NCBI RefSeq assembly: GCF_001553605.1
Contig: NZ_CP014229.1
Location: forward strand, 3,066,501-3,130,500
DNA length: 64,000 nucleotides
Source: Desulfovibrio fairfieldensis
GTDB lineage: Bacteria; Desulfobacterota; Desulfovibrionia; Desulfovibrionales; Desulfovibrionaceae
Direction of reading: 5' to 3'
The position numbers and the translations under genes are program-made. Each line of letters begins with the position of its first letter. Within the stretch, counting starts at the first letter, position 1. Positions 1 through 9,051 of this stretch are shown here, in pieces. The notes beneath the pieces are model-generated. The model was not told the DNA's origin. It worked only from the letters and a program-made list of their open reading frames with translations, and made no database searches.

Positions 1-800
1 CCGTGGAAGTGCAGGGCTTTGAGGGTGTGCCCGTGGCGGGCGAGGAATTCTTTGTGGTGGCCGACGAAAAGCTGGCCCGCCGCATCGCCGATTCCCGCGC
101 GGCCAAGCAGCGCGAACGCGATCTGGCCTCCGAATCCCGAGTCACGCTGGAAACGTTCCTCTCCCAGCGGGCTTCGGATCAGGAAACCCTGACCCTCAAT
201 CTGGTGGTCAAAGCCGACGTGCAGGGCAGCCTGGAAGCCATTACCGAGGCTCTGAACAAGCAGAGCACGGACAAGGTGCGCCTCAACGTGGTGCATGGCG
301 GCACCGGCGCGATCACGGAATCCGACATTCTGCTGGCGTCGGCCTCCAAGGCCATCATCATCGGCTTCAACGTGCGTCCCACGTCCAAGATCAAGGACGT
401 GGCCGAGCACGAGAACGTGGACATCCGCTTCTACGATATCATCTACAAGCTGGTGGATGACATCAAGAGCGCCATGGCCGGCCTGCTGGCCCCGGTGCAG
501 CGCGAGGTCTACCTGGGTCAGGCCGAGGTGCGCGAGACCTTCAGCGTGCCCAAGATCGGCGTCATTGCCGGTTCCTATGTGGCGGACGGCAAGATCGCCC
601 GCAATGCCGGGGTGCGCCTGCTGCGCGACGGCGTGGTGGTCTATACCGGCAAGATCTCGTCCCTCAAGCGTTTCAAGGATGACGCCAAGGAAGTGGTCAA
701 GGGCAATGAATGCGGCGTGGGCCTGGAGAACTTCAACGACGTCAAGATCGGCGACATTATTGAAGCCTTCGAGACTGTGGAGGAAGCGGCGACGCTGTAG
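1..800 (+). CDS. infB: Translation initiation factor IF-2, C-terminal part
   Basis: The 3' part of infB, cut by the window edge, so no start is visible; about 265 residues remain. IF-2 is the GTPase that places initiator fMet-tRNA in the ribosomal P site. The visible part covers the end of domain II, domain III (stretch [15 protein letters not shown]) and the C-terminal domains that bind fMet-tRNA, including [19 protein letters not shown] and the [19 protein letters not shown] segment near the end. The G domain lies outside the window. It heads a typical infB-truB-rpsO-pnp block, but a 444-bp repeat-bearing gap separates it from the next gene. Confidence 0.97.
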   Translation, partial: VEVQGFEGVPVAGEEFFVVADEKLARRIADSRAAKQRERDLASESRVTLETFLSQRASDQETLTLNLVVKADVQGSLEAITEALNKQSTDKVRLNVVHGGTGAITESDILLASASKAIIIGFNVRPTSKIKDVAEHENVDIRFYDIIYKLVDDIKSAMAGLLAPVQREVYLGQAEVRETFSVPKIGVIAGSYVADGKIARNAGVRLLRDGVVVYTGKISSLKRFKDDAKEVVKGNECGVGLENFNDVKIGDIIEAFETVEEAATL

Positions 801-1244
801 AGGCTGGAAGCCGGGTTACGGCCTGGTTGGATTGCCGGGTTATACGGCGAAAAACGGTTTTTCTTCCGCTGGCTGTGTCAGCGGCGCGGTTGGGACGCTC
901 ACGTACCTGAGTACGTTGCGCGTCCCAACCGCGCCGCTTCCTTGCCTGCAAAAGAAACTCTTATTTTTACCGCATTCTCCGGCACGGGCCATCCGCCTCC
1001 GCTCCGCTTCGGCGGAGCAAGGGTGCTTCGCTCAACGCTGAAAAAAGTTGCCGGTACCATCACCGCACGCGATACCTGCTCTACTATTCTCCCTCCCGGC
1101 ATCATTGGTCGTCAGCTTCCTTAAAAAATTTTTTATGTTGCCAAGGAAACAATATAGTTTTGCTGACACAGGCAGCATGAAAAAGGCTGCTTTTCGTCAA
1201 ATAACCAGGGCGTATTAACGGCCCCAAGCCAAGGCACAGCTTTT
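801..1244. repeat. Intergenic region with long hairpin repeat (copy 1 of 2)
   Basis: Non-coding gap after infB. It holds a perfect 18-bp inverted repeat (881-898 with 920-937) whose loop contains ACGTAC-CTGA-GTACGT. It is followed at about 983-1040 by a GC-rich segment with the motif CATCCGCCTCCGCT and a short CGGCGGAG complement. The same arrangement recurs at about 53500-53670, with a conserved loop and downstream segment but a different stem. No coding potential was seen. The last 100 bases before DUF503 are AT-richer and may carry a promoter, but no clear -35/-10 pair can be defended. Confidence 0.6.
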
Positions 1245-1541
1245 ATGCCCATGTTCATGGCGGTTCTGACCGTCGAATTCAGCCTGGACGGCAACGACAA
1301 CCTCAAGGCCAAGCGCCGCGTCGCCAACAGCCTGAAACAAAAAACCCGCAACAAATTCAACGTGGCCATCGCCGAAGCAGGCACCGAGGACTGCCTCACC
1401 CGCCTGCGTCTGGCCGTGGTTTCCATTTCCAACAGCGAAACCCACCTCCGTAGCCGCATGGACAAATGCGCCCTGATGATGGAAGCGGTCTGCTCCGAGG
1501 AAATGGTGGGCAGCCAGGTGGAGATTTATGCCGCAGACTGA
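1245..1541 (+). CDS. DUF503 (YlxP-like) protein
   Basis: A 98-residue protein of the DUF503 family, usually found between infB and rbfA and thought to be linked to ribosome function; its biochemical role is unknown. The sequence has the family's opening (FMAVLTVEFSLDGNDNLKAK) and the later VSISNSETHLRSRMDKC stretch. The family is small and predicted to have a ferredoxin-like fold. The first ATG at 1245 is used; an ATG two codons later is equally possible because the ribosome-binding site is weak. Its 3' end overlaps the next gene by 14 bases, implying translational coupling. rbfA, the usual next gene, is not present here. Confidence 0.85.
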   Translation: MPMFMAVLTVEFSLDGNDNLKAKRRVANSLKQKTRNKFNVAIAEAGTEDCLTRLRLAVVSISNSETHLRSRMDKCALMMEAVCSEEMVGSQVEIYAAD

Positions 1542-2544
1542 ACTGATTCCCGCGTTCTTCCGGGACGGCGCGCAACGTATGGCCCAAGCCCTGCGGGGCG
1601 TGGACCGCGTCCTGGTGTCCGGCCACGTCAACCCCGACGGCGACGCCGTGGGTTCCCTGGCCGCCGCCGGGCATATCCTGCGCGCCATGGGCAAGGAATT
1701 CATACTCTACAGCAGCACCGGCCTGCCCCAGTACCTGAAGTTCTTCCCCTTGCCCGGCACGGTGCGCACCAGCCTGAGGCATCTGCCTTTCACGCCCCGC
1801 AGCGCCCTGCTGCTGGACTGCGGCGAACCCCACCGCCTAGGCAGTGAACTTGCCGATCGCCTGCCGCGCCTCACCAGCGTGAACATCGACCACCATCTGG
1901 GCGGGAACGGCATGGGCAGTCTGGCAAACTGGGTGGAGCCCCAGGCGGCGGCCACCGCCCAGCTCATGGCCTATGTGGCCCTGGCCGCCGGTCTGCCGCT
2001 CGAAAACGAACTGGCCTGCGACGTGGCCCTGGGCATCATCACGGACACGGGCGGCTTCTGCCACGGCAATACCAGCGCGGACGTCTTTTCCCTCTGCGCG
2101 CATCTGGTGCGCAACGGCTGCGATCTGACCGGGCTGCGCGAGCGTCTGGAAAACACCTGGAGCATGGGCCGCATGCGCCTCTGGGGACGGCTCATGGACC
2201 GCGCCCGCCTGGAACGCAACGGCGAGATAGCTTTCTGCCGGGTGCTGCTGGAAGATCTGCGCCAATGCCGGGCCCTCAAAGAGGATTTGGAAGGCTTTGT
2301 GGAGCAGTTGCGGCGTCTGGGCGGGGTGCGCGCGGCGGCCCTGCTGCGCGAGGACAGCCCGGAACTGTGCAAATTCAGCCTGCGTTCCTACGGCGCCACG
2401 GACGTGCGCGCGGCCGCGGCCGCCCTGGGCGGCGGCGGGCACCTCAACGCGGCGGGCGGCACCTTGAGGATGACGCCGGACCGGGCCGAGGAAGCCCTGC
2501 TGGCGGCCGTCAACGCGCAACTGGACCGGGAAGACAATATCTGA
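1528..2544 (+). CDS. nrnA: DHH/DHHA1 phosphoesterase, NrnA-type
   Basis: A 338-residue DHH-superfamily phosphoesterase. NrnA enzymes degrade oligoribonucleotides and dephosphorylate 3'-phosphoadenosine 5'-phosphate, a by-product of sulfur metabolism. Visible motifs are NPDGDAVGS near residue 35 (metal binding), VNIDHH near residue 112 (the DHH signature), ITDTGGFCHGNTS in the middle, and the C-terminal DHHA1 glycine motif GGGGHLNAAGG. Length fits the family. A Shine-Dalgarno-like TGGAG lies inside the end of DUF503, and the 14-base overlap indicates co-expression. The placement between DUF503 and truB matches many bacteria. Whether it prefers oligonucleotides or pAp cannot be told from sequence. 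Confidence 0.92.
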   Translation: MPQTELIPAFFRDGAQRMAQALRGVDRVLVSGHVNPDGDAVGSLAAAGHILRAMGKEFILYSSTGLPQYLKFFPLPGTVRTSLRHLPFTPRSALLLDCGEPHRLGSELADRLPRLTSVNIDHHLGGNGMGSLANWVEPQAAATAQLMAYVALAAGLPLENELACDVALGIITDTGGFCHGNTSADVFSLCAHLVRNGCDLTGLRERLENTWSMGRMRLWGRLMDRARLERNGEIAFCRVLLEDLRQCRALKEDLEGFVEQLRRLGGVRAAALLREDSPELCKFSLRSYGATDVRAAAAALGGGGHLNAAGGTLRMTPDRAEEALLAAVNAQLDREDNI

Positions 2545-2610
2545 TCCGCTGTCGATAACAGATAACATTTTGACTTCGCGCCGCACTGCGGCTATGGTGC
2601 ATGCTTGCGT

Positions 2611-3564
2611 ATGACCAACGAGGAAACCGCCGCCGCGCCGCAAACGCGCCCGCCCCAGCTGCCCCAATTGCACGGGGTGCTGGTGCTGAACAAGCCCTCG
2701 GGCCCCACATCGGCCCGCTGCCTGACGGCGCTCAAGCGTCTGGGGCAGAAAAAAATCGGCCACGCCGGAACGCTGGACCCCCTGGCGTCGGGCGTGCTGC
2801 TGGTGTTGCTGGGGCAGGCCACCAAGCTCTCCTCGCACCTGATGGCGGGCGGCGGCAAGGTCTACAGCGGCGTTCTGCGCCTGGGCCGGACCACGGACAC
2901 CTGGGACTGCCAGGGCCAGGTGCTGACCGAAGCGCCTTGGGAACACGTCAGCGAAGGCGATGTGCGGCGCGAGATCAGCCTCTGGCAAGAAGCGCGCGAG
3001 CAGCCCGTGCCGCCCTATTCGGCGGCAAAGCATGAGGGCCAGCCTCTGTACAAGCTGGCCCGCAAGGGCGCGGCGGCTCCGGCCAAGGTCAAACGCATGG
3101 AAATTTCACAGGCGGACACGCTCGATGTGAGCCTGCCGTTTGTGCGCTTTCGGGTCGCTTGCAGTTCCGGCACCTACATACGCTCCCTGGCCCACAGCTT
3201 GGGGATGCGACTTGGGTGCGGAGCCGTGCTCACGGAACTGACCCGGGAGTATAGTCACCCCTTCGGCCTTGACGCGGCCCGCGACCTGCGGGACCTCACG
3301 GCTGACCCTGCCCTGCTGGCCGCCAGCCTGCGTCCCATCGCCTCGGCGCTGCCGCACTGGCCCAGGGTGGAGCTCACGCCGGAACAGGCCGCGCGGGTCC
3401 GCAACGGCATTGCCGTGTCCTGCGCCGCAACCCCGTCCGATAACGGGACGGCGGAGGACGACTTGGCGTTGTTGCTGGTCCAGGGCGAAGCCCTGGCTCT
3501 GGCGCGGCGTGAGGATGCGCCGGGCGGGCCCTGCTGGGCCGTATTGCGGGGACTTTGGAACTAA
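2611..3564 (+). CDS. truB: tRNA pseudouridine(55) synthase TruB
   Basis: TruB isomerises U55 to pseudouridine in the T-loop of most tRNAs and helps tRNAs fold. The catalytic aspartate motif [14 protein letters not shown] is present near residue 50, preceded by the substrate-loop KPSGPTS, and the C-terminal part has the PUA-like region. The ATG at 2611 is chosen over an in-frame TTG two codons upstream; neither has a strong ribosome-binding site. It follows nrnA after 66 bases and precedes rpsO by 25. ribF, often found between truB and rpsO, is absent here. Confidence 0.96.
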   Translation: MTNEETAAAPQTRPPQLPQLHGVLVLNKPSGPTSARCLTALKRLGQKKIGHAGTLDPLASGVLLVLLGQATKLSSHLMAGGGKVYSGVLRLGRTTDTWDCQGQVLTEAPWEHVSEGDVRREISLWQEAREQPVPPYSAAKHEGQPLYKLARKGAAAPAKVKRMEISQADTLDVSLPFVRFRVACSSGTYIRSLAHSLGMRLGCGAVLTELTREYSHPFGLDAARDLRDLTADPALLAASLRPIASALPHWPRVELTPEQAARVRNGIAVSCAATPSDNGTAEDDLALLLVQGEALALARREDAPGGPCWAVLRGLWN

Positions 3565-3589
3565 CTTCATCCTCTCAAGGAGAACTGCT

Positions 3590-3859
3590 GTGGTCATGGA
3601 TGCGGAACAGAAAAAGACGGTTATTGACGCCCACGCCAAACATGAAGGCGACACGGGTTCCCCGGAAGTCCAGGTGGCGCTGCTCACCGCGCGCATTGAA
3701 GGCCTGACCGGGCACTTCAAGGTGCACAAGAAGGACTTCCACTCCCGTACCGGCCTGCTCAAGCTGGTGGGCCAGCGCCGCAAGATCCTGAACTATCTGA
3801 AAAAGAAAGATGTTCAGCGCTACCGCGCGCTTATCGAAAAACTGGGCTTGCGCAAGTAA
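3590..3859 (+). CDS. rpsO: 30S ribosomal protein S15
   Basis: Ribosomal protein S15, 89 residues, exactly the usual length when translation begins at GTG 3590. S15 binds 16S rRNA early in assembly of the small-subunit platform. Hallmarks are [16 protein letters not shown], the [15 protein letters not shown] helix and the terminal [13 protein letters not shown]. The GTG is preferred over an ATG at 3596 because AAGGAG at 3578-3583 sits about 6 bases upstream of it, and many S15 proteins begin MVM. As in other bacteria it directly precedes pnp. Confidence 0.97.
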   Translation: MVMDAEQKKTVIDAHAKHEGDTGSPEVQVALLTARIEGLTGHFKVHKKDFHSRTGLLKLVGQRRKILNYLKKKDVQRYRALIEKLGLRK

Positions 3860-3872
3860 ACTTTTTGGCTGA

Positions 3873-3897
3873 AAGGGGGAGTCGCGGACTCCCCCTT
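3873..3897 (+). terminator. rpsO-pnp intergenic hairpin
   Basis: A perfect 11-bp stem (3873-3883 with 3887-3897) with a 3-base loop, just after rpsO. It has no following U-run, so it is more likely an mRNA processing or partial termination structure than a full terminator. In E. coli the rpsO-pnp spacer carries a hairpin cut by RNase III as part of PNPase autoregulation; a similar role here is inference from position only. Confidence 0.55.
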
Positions 3898-4059
3898 GCC
3901 GCATTCGGCTTACGGTTCGTCCGCGACGCGGATGCGGCTGCATGAACGCCCGCAGGGGCACAAACGCGAGAGAAGGGGGGTCCGGGAAAATCAGGCAAAT
4001 TTGTCGTTCATTTGCCCGCTTTTGCCGGAATCCCCTTCGGACGAGCAAAGGATTCACAT

Positions 4060-6303
4060 ATGTTGCAGGATATTTTCAATCCCACCAGGGTCACAGCCCA
4101 GGTGGGCGGCAAGGAAGTCATTTTTGAATGCGGCCGTCTGGCCAATCAGGCCCACGGCGCGGTCTGGATGCAGTGCGGCGGCACGGTGGTGCTGGTCACG
4201 GTCTGCTCCCAGCCCCTGGAATTCGACAAGGGCTTTTTCCCGCTTACGGTGGAATATTCCGAAAAAATGTACGCCGCCGGACGCATTCCCGGCAGCTTCT
4301 TCCGGCGCGAGATCGGCCGTCCCTCGGAGCGTGAAACCCTGGTTTCCCGCCTCATCGACCGGCCCATCCGCCCGCTCTTTCCCAAAGGCCTGAACGAGGA
4401 CGTCCAGGTGCTGGCCAGCGTGATTTCCGCCGACCAGGAGAACGAGTCCGACGTGCTGGCCCTGACCGGCGCGTCGGCGGCCTTGATGGTTTCGCCCCTG
4501 CCCTTTGAGGGCCCGGTGGCGGGCGGGCGCATCGGCCGGGTCAACGGCCAGTTTGTGCTCAATCCCTCCTTTGAGCAGCAGGCCCAGAGCGACCTGAACA
4601 TCCTTTTCGCGGCCTCGCGCGACGCCCTGACCATGGTGGAGGGCGATGCCCGCTTCCTGTCCGAGGATGTAATCATCGAGGCTCTGGACTGGGGCCGCAA
4701 GGAAATCCAGCCGCTCATCGACGCCCAGCTTCAGCTGCGCGAACTCTGCGGCAAGGCCAAGATGGCCTTCACCCCGCATGAGGACGATCCCGCCCTGCTG
4801 GCGCGGGTGCATGAGCTGGCCCGCGAGGCCGGCATCGAGGACGCCCTGCGCGTGCCGGACAAGCTAGAACGCAAGGACGCCCGCAAGGCCGTGAAGGGAA
4901 AAGTCATGGAGGCCCTCAAGGCCGACCCGGCCTGGGCCGAGAACGAAGCCGCGCTGAAGAGCGTGGGCGACATCATCGGCGACCTGGAAAAGAAGTTGGT
5001 GCGCGCCCGCATCGTCAACGAGGGCACGCGCATCGACGGACGCGACACCAAAAGCGTGCGCCCCATCCAGATCCAGACGGGCGTGCTGCCCCGGGCCCAC
5101 GGCTCGGCGCTGTTCCGCCGGGGCGAGACCAAGTCCCTGGTTATCGCCACCCTGGGTTCCTCCACGGATGAGCAGCGCATGGACTCGCTCACCGGCGACG
5201 TGACCAAGCGCTTCATGCTGCACTACAACTTTCCGCCCTACTGCGTGGGCGAAGTGAAGCCCGTGCGCGTGTCGCGCCGTGAAATCGGCCACGGCGCCCT
5301 GGCGGAAAAATCCCTGCGGCCCATTCTTCCGGCGGACGCGGATTTCCCCTTCACCCTGCGGGTGGTGGCCGAAACCATGGAATCCAACGGTTCCTCCTCC
5401 ATGGCCGCGGTCTGCGGCGGCTCCCTGTCGCTGATGGACGCGGGCGTGCCGGTCAGCGCGCCGGTGGCCGGCGTGGCCATGGGCCTGATCAAGGAAGGCG
5501 AAAAATTCATCGTGCTCACCGACATTCTGGGCGATGAGGACGCGCTGGGCGACATGGACTTCAAGATCGCGGGCACGGCCGACGGCGTGACCGGCGTGCA
5601 GATGGACATCAAGATCACCGGCCTGACCACGGACATCATGCGCGCCGCCATGCGGCAGGCACGCGAAGGCCGCCTGCACATCCTGGCCGAAATGGCCAGG
5701 GCCATCGCCGAGCCGCGCAAGGAGCTTTCGCGCTTCGCGCCGCAGCACGCCGAAGTCTTTGTGAACCCGGACATCATCCGTCTGATCATCGGCCCCGGCG
5801 GCAAGAACATCAAAGCTATCACGGCCGCCACCGGCGCGTCCGTGGACATCGAGGATTCGGGCCGGGTGTCCATTTTCGCGCCCACGGCCGAAGCCCTGGA
5901 AAAGGCCCGCGAAATGGTGGCCTACTACGACCAGCGCCCCGACCTGGGCAAGAACTACCTGGCCAAGGTCCGCAAGGTCATGGAAATCGGGGCCATTGTG
6001 GAAGTGCTGCCCAATGTGGAAGCCCTGGTCCATGTGTCCCAGTTGGATGTGAACCGCGTGGAGCAGCCCGGCGACGTGGCGCGCCTGGGCGAGGACATGC
6101 TGGTCAAGGTCATTGAGATCAACGGAGACCGCATCCGCGCCAGCCGCAAGGCCGTACTCCTGGAAGAGCAGGGCCATCCCTGGAATCCCGAGGAAACCGC
6201 CCGCCCGCCGCGTTCCGACCGCGGCGACAGGGGCGACCGGCATGACCGCGGCGGACGCGGCCGGGATCGCGGCGACCGTGGTGATCGCGGCGGACGTCGC
6301 TGA
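4060..6303 (+). CDS. pnp: Polynucleotide phosphorylase
   Basis: PNPase, 747 residues, a trimeric 3'-5' phosphorolytic exoribonuclease that degrades mRNA and small RNAs. Two RNase PH-like cores surround an alpha-helical linker (first core about 10-225, second about 335-550). The KH domain (IIGPGGKNIKAITAATGASV) begins near residue 575 and the S1 domain follows to about 700. The tail (about 718-747) is an Arg-Gly-Asp-rich low-complexity stretch built from short RGDRGD-like repeats, which probably adds RNA affinity. The ATG at 4060 has AAAGGA about 8 bases upstream. It lies in the conserved rpsO-pnp arrangement, with an intervening hairpin that may mediate autoregulation. Confidence 0.97.
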   Translation: MLQDIFNPTRVTAQVGGKEVIFECGRLANQAHGAVWMQCGGTVVLVTVCSQPLEFDKGFFPLTVEYSEKMYAAGRIPGSFFRREIGRPSERETLVSRLIDRPIRPLFPKGLNEDVQVLASVISADQENESDVLALTGASAALMVSPLPFEGPVAGGRIGRVNGQFVLNPSFEQQAQSDLNILFAASRDALTMVEGDARFLSEDVIIEALDWGRKEIQPLIDAQLQLRELCGKAKMAFTPHEDDPALLARVHELAREAGIEDALRVPDKLERKDARKAVKGKVMEALKADPAWAENEAALKSVGDIIGDLEKKLVRARIVNEGTRIDGRDTKSVRPIQIQTGVLPRAHGSALFRRGETKSLVIATLGSSTDEQRMDSLTGDVTKRFMLHYNFPPYCVGEVKPVRVSRREIGHGALAEKSLRPILPADADFPFTLRVVAETMESNGSSSMAAVCGGSLSLMDAGVPVSAPVAGVAMGLIKEGEKFIVLTDILGDEDALGDMDFKIAGTADGVTGVQMDIKITGLTTDIMRAAMRQAREGRLHILAEMARAIAEPRKELSRFAPQHAEVFVNPDIIRLIIGPGGKNIKAITAATGASVDIEDSGRVSIFAPTAEALEKAREMVAYYDQRPDLGKNYLAKVRKVMEIGAIVEVLPNVEALVHVSQLDVNRVEQPGDVARLGEDMLVKVIEINGDRIRASRKAVLLEEQGHPWNPEETARPPRSDRGDRGDRHDRGGRGRDRGDRGDRGGRR

Positions 6304-6318
6304 ACATAACGTCGCGTC

Positions 6319-6358
6319 CCGTCCTTCCGCTTCCCCGAAGGGGGAAGCGGAAGGACGG
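6319..6358 (+). terminator. Strong hairpin downstream of pnp
   Basis: A perfect 18-bp inverted repeat (6319-6336 with 6341-6358) with a GAAG loop. It lies 16 bases after the pnp stop and 10 bases before the next start codon. There is no U-run, so it may protect the pnp mRNA 3' end or attenuate read-through into the downstream gene. Confidence 0.6.
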
Positions 6359-6368
6359 AGACGCACAG

Positions 6369-7379
6369 ATGGGGATTTTTCGCATGCCCGGAAAACGCAA
6401 GGAAACAATGCCCGAAGAGGCTGCCGAACGGCCCGCCGCTGAGCAGTTTGTGCAGGTGAGCCCGGCCGACGGCGCGATGCCTGACGGACGGGAGCCCACG
6501 CCCGAAGAAATGGAAGCCATGCTCGAAGGCAAGAACCGCACCCACTTCGAAGGCCTGGGCGACGCCTGGGCCGTGCTCACCGGCCAGAATCCGGCCGCGG
6601 TGGTGCCCCAGGTGGTGGGCACGGTCATGCACGAGGGCGGCACCCGTCCCGCCTGGCAGTGGAAGCGCGGCGGCAGGGATCACATCCTGCTGGCCTGGCC
6701 CCAGGACCAGCCCGTGCGCGCCTCGGTGCTGGTGGCCGGGGAAGAAGGCGGCAAACTGGCTCCGGTCAGCGCCGTGCCCCTGCTGGACGGCCTGCCCAAC
6801 GATCTGACCGTGGAGGAAGTCCACCCCTGGGAAAACGGGCTGGGCGCCAATGTGGCCGTAAGCATGATCGAGGGCAAGAATCCCATGTGGTTCTTTGACC
6901 CGCTCTACGGGCGGGACCGTGACGACCTCACGCCCGGCATCACCCATACTTTTCTGCTGGCCGGTCTGGCCTACGGCCTGCGCAAGGCCCTGCTGGACGA
7001 GGTGACCATCACCCAGGGCCCGAAATTTGAAGCCTACGCCGAAGCCTGGCTGGCCGAAAACCCCGGCGCATCCCGTCTGGACGTGCCGCCGCTCAAGGTC
7101 AAGGTGGCGGGCCGCCACATGATCATGCCGGGCCGTCGCTTTTGCGAATACCAGATGCGCGCCGTCATTGAGGAAGTCCAGGACTGCCAGCTGGAAAAAA
7201 TGCCGGTCAAGCTCCTGTATCTGAGTTTCCCCTTTGAAAACCGCGAGCCCATGCGCCTGGCGCTCTATGTCTCCAAAATGGTACTGGGCGACTTTGAGCC
7301 CGAAAAAGGCCAGGAAGTGGACGCCTATGTCTGGTTGCAGGCACGGATCATTGATATCGACCAGGGCCCGCAGCAGTAG
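6369..7379 (+). CDS. Conserved hypothetical protein
   Basis: A 336-residue soluble protein that I do not recognise. There is no signal peptide or membrane segment. The first 50 residues are charged and rich in Pro/Glu. The body contains GDAWAVLTGQNPAAVVPQVV, then WFFDPLYGRDRDDLTPG, and a C-terminal segment ending in AYVWLQARIIDID that could be an OB-like strand set. A second ATG lies 15 bases downstream; the first is used because GGAGA precedes it at suitable distance. It is set off from pnp by a strong hairpin. The codon use resembles that of its neighbours, so it is probably native rather than acquired. Confidence 0.75.
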   Translation: MGIFRMPGKRKETMPEEAAERPAAEQFVQVSPADGAMPDGREPTPEEMEAMLEGKNRTHFEGLGDAWAVLTGQNPAAVVPQVVGTVMHEGGTRPAWQWKRGGRDHILLAWPQDQPVRASVLVAGEEGGKLAPVSAVPLLDGLPNDLTVEEVHPWENGLGANVAVSMIEGKNPMWFFDPLYGRDRDDLTPGITHTFLLAGLAYGLRKALLDEVTITQGPKFEAYAEAWLAENPGASRLDVPPLKVKVAGRHMIMPGRRFCEYQMRAVIEEVQDCQLEKMPVKLLYLSFPFENREPMRLALYVSKMVLGDFEPEKGQEVDAYVWLQARIIDIDQGPQQ

Positions 7380-7407
7380 GCGCGTGCTCCCGATCAACAA
7401 CAGCGGA

Positions 7408-7439
7408 TCAACGTTGAAAAGTGACATTCTCAACGTTGA
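7408..7439. repeat. Short palindromic intergenic repeat
   Basis: Two copies of TCAACGTTGA (7408-7417 and 7430-7439), each itself a palindrome, flanking 12 bases. This belongs to a recurrent set of TTGAA/TTCAA dyads in this window's intergenic regions. The flank GACGCTGCCTTCAGCC is repeated after the next copy at 7968-7994. Confidence 0.6.
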
Positions 7440-7484
7440 CGCTGCCTTCAGCCTGCGGCGGGTACGCGGTCCGGGAGGCGCGGC

Positions 7485-7958
7485 ATGAGCGCGCCTCTGC
7501 TCTGGTTTCTGCTGGGTCTCGCTTTTCTGCTTATCGAGCTGATGGCCCCGACCCTGGTGCTGATCTTTTTCGGCGCCGGGGCTTGGGTCACAGCCTGCGT
7601 CGCGCTGCTGGGCCTCTCCCTGAACTGGCAGCTGGTGACGTTCATCTTTGTCTCCCTGTTCACCCTGCTTTTTCTGCGCCGCCATTTGCGCGCCGTTTTC
7701 GGCGGCCGGGCCCACCGGGTCGATGACCAGGGCGGCCATGCCCCGACCCATCCCCTGACGAACCGCGTAGGCACGGTCAGCAAAACCCTGCGCCCCGGCG
7801 AAGTGGGCGAGGTGAGCATTGACGGCAGCTTCTGGCGGGCCGTGGCGGAAACGGAAATCCACGAAGGCCGCCCGGTTCGCGTGCTCGGCACCCAGCCCGG
7901 CGATGCGCTGATGTTGCGGGTGGCCCCTTTCGACGGCCCTTCGGGAGAGCGGATCTAG
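7485..7958 (+). CDS. NfeD-family membrane protein
   Basis: A 157-residue NfeD-like protein. The first 70 residues form two to three membrane helices (LLWFLLGLAFLLIELMAP and a later ALLGLSLNWQLVTFIFVSL segment). The C-terminal 65 residues fit the soluble OB-fold of the family, with GTVSKTLRPGEVGEVSIDG and a WRAVAE strand. NfeD proteins are almost always encoded next to an SPFH/stomatin protein and assemble with it in membrane microdomains, which is the arrangement here. The short version without the N-terminal ClpP-like protease domain corresponds to the NfeD1b/YbbK type. Confidence 0.9.
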   Translation: MSAPLLWFLLGLAFLLIELMAPTLVLIFFGAGAWVTACVALLGLSLNWQLVTFIFVSLFTLLFLRRHLRAVFGGRAHRVDDQGGHAPTHPLTNRVGTVSKTLRPGEVGEVSIDGSFWRAVAETEIHEGRPVRVLGTQPGDALMLRVAPFDGPSGERI

Positions 7959-7967
7959 AGCAGATTC

Positions 7968-7994
7968 GCTTTGAAATTGTACCAATTTCAAAGC
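7968..7994. repeat. Short palindromic intergenic repeat
   Basis: A perfect 12-bp stem, GCTTTGAAATTG with CAATTTCAAAGC, and a TAC loop, between the NfeD gene and its SPFH partner. It is preceded by AGAGCAGATT and followed by GACGCTGCCTTCAGCC, both of which recur at other copies. It may act as an mRNA stabiliser or be a remnant of a non-autonomous repeat. Confidence 0.65.
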
Positions 7995-8058
7995 TGACGC
8001 TGCCTTCAGCCTTGCGGCCCCGCCCTCCCCCTTCACGCACAACCATTCCGGAGCTCCT

Positions 8059-9021
8059 ATGTCCCTCTTTGAATCCTTTGGTCAGTTCGGCTGGCTGTTC
8101 CTGCTGGCGGTACTGGTCATCATCGTTCTGATCAAAACCGCCGTTGTGGTGCCCAACCAATCCGCCTATGTGGTGGAACGCCTGGGCAAATTCCACAAGG
8201 TGCTTTACGCGGGCTTTCACCTGTTGCTGCCCTTTGTGGATGTGGTGGCCTACAAACGCAGCCTCAAGGAGCAGGTTCTGGACGTGCCCAAACAGACCTG
8301 CATCACCCGCGACAACGTCAGCGTGGACATTGACGGCGTGCTCTACCTCCAGGTCATCACGCCGGAAAAATCCGCCTACGGCATTTCCGATTACGAATGG
8401 GGCGCCATTCAGCTGGCTCAGACCTCGCTGCGCTCGGTCATCGGCAAGCTGGAACTGGACAAGACCTTTGAGGAACGTACCCGCATCAACCAGGAAGTAG
8501 TGGAGGCCCTGGATGCGGCCACCGCGCCTTGGGGGGTCAAGGTGCTGCGCTATGAAATTCGCGACATCACGCCCCCGGCCACGGTCATGGAAGCCATGGA
8601 AAAACAGATGCGCGCCGAACGTGAAAAGCGTGCCACCATCGCCGAATCCGAGGGCGAAATGCAGTCGCAGATCAACCGGGCCGAAGGCGCCAAGGCGGCG
8701 GCCATTGCCCAGTCCGAAGGCCAGAAGCAGGCCATCATCAACCAGGCCGAGGGCGAGGCCGCCCAGATCCGCACCGTGGCCACGGCCACGGCCGAGGGCC
8801 TCCGCATCGTGGGCGACCAGCTGGGCAACGACGGCGTGGCCGCGGCCCAGCTCCGGCTGGCCGAGGCCTACATCAACGAATTCGGCAAGCTGGCCAAGAC
8901 CGGCAACAGCATGATCATACCGGCCGACGTGGCCGACGCCGCCGGCATGGTGGCGACCATGACTAAGATCATCAAGCCGGGCCAGGGCCTGTCCGCCGAA
9001 ACCAACAAGACCAAAGCCTGA
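8059..9021 (+). CDS. SPFH/Band 7 (stomatin, QmcA-like) protein
   Basis: A 320-residue stomatin-like membrane protein. An N-terminal membrane anchor (about residues 8-28, LFLLAVLVIIVLIK) is followed by the SPFH domain (VVVPNQSAYVVERLGKFHKVL ... GVKVLRYEIRDITPP). A long Ala/Glu-rich coiled-coil follows, about 180-260, typical of flotillin-like oligomers. Such proteins form large rings that organise membrane microdomains and often modulate FtsH-type proteases. The NfeD-family partner is immediately upstream, separated by 100 bases that hold a palindromic repeat. Closest in architecture to E. coli QmcA. Confidence 0.93.
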   Translation: MSLFESFGQFGWLFLLAVLVIIVLIKTAVVVPNQSAYVVERLGKFHKVLYAGFHLLLPFVDVVAYKRSLKEQVLDVPKQTCITRDNVSVDIDGVLYLQVITPEKSAYGISDYEWGAIQLAQTSLRSVIGKLELDKTFEERTRINQEVVEALDAATAPWGVKVLRYEIRDITPPATVMEAMEKQMRAEREKRATIAESEGEMQSQINRAEGAKAAAIAQSEGQKQAIINQAEGEAAQIRTVATATAEGLRIVGDQLGNDGVAAAQLRLAEAYINEFGKLAKTGNSMIIPADVADAAGMVATMTKIIKPGQGLSAETNKTKA

Positions 9022-9051
9022 TTGGGCATATAGGCCAAGGGGGAATCGGCC

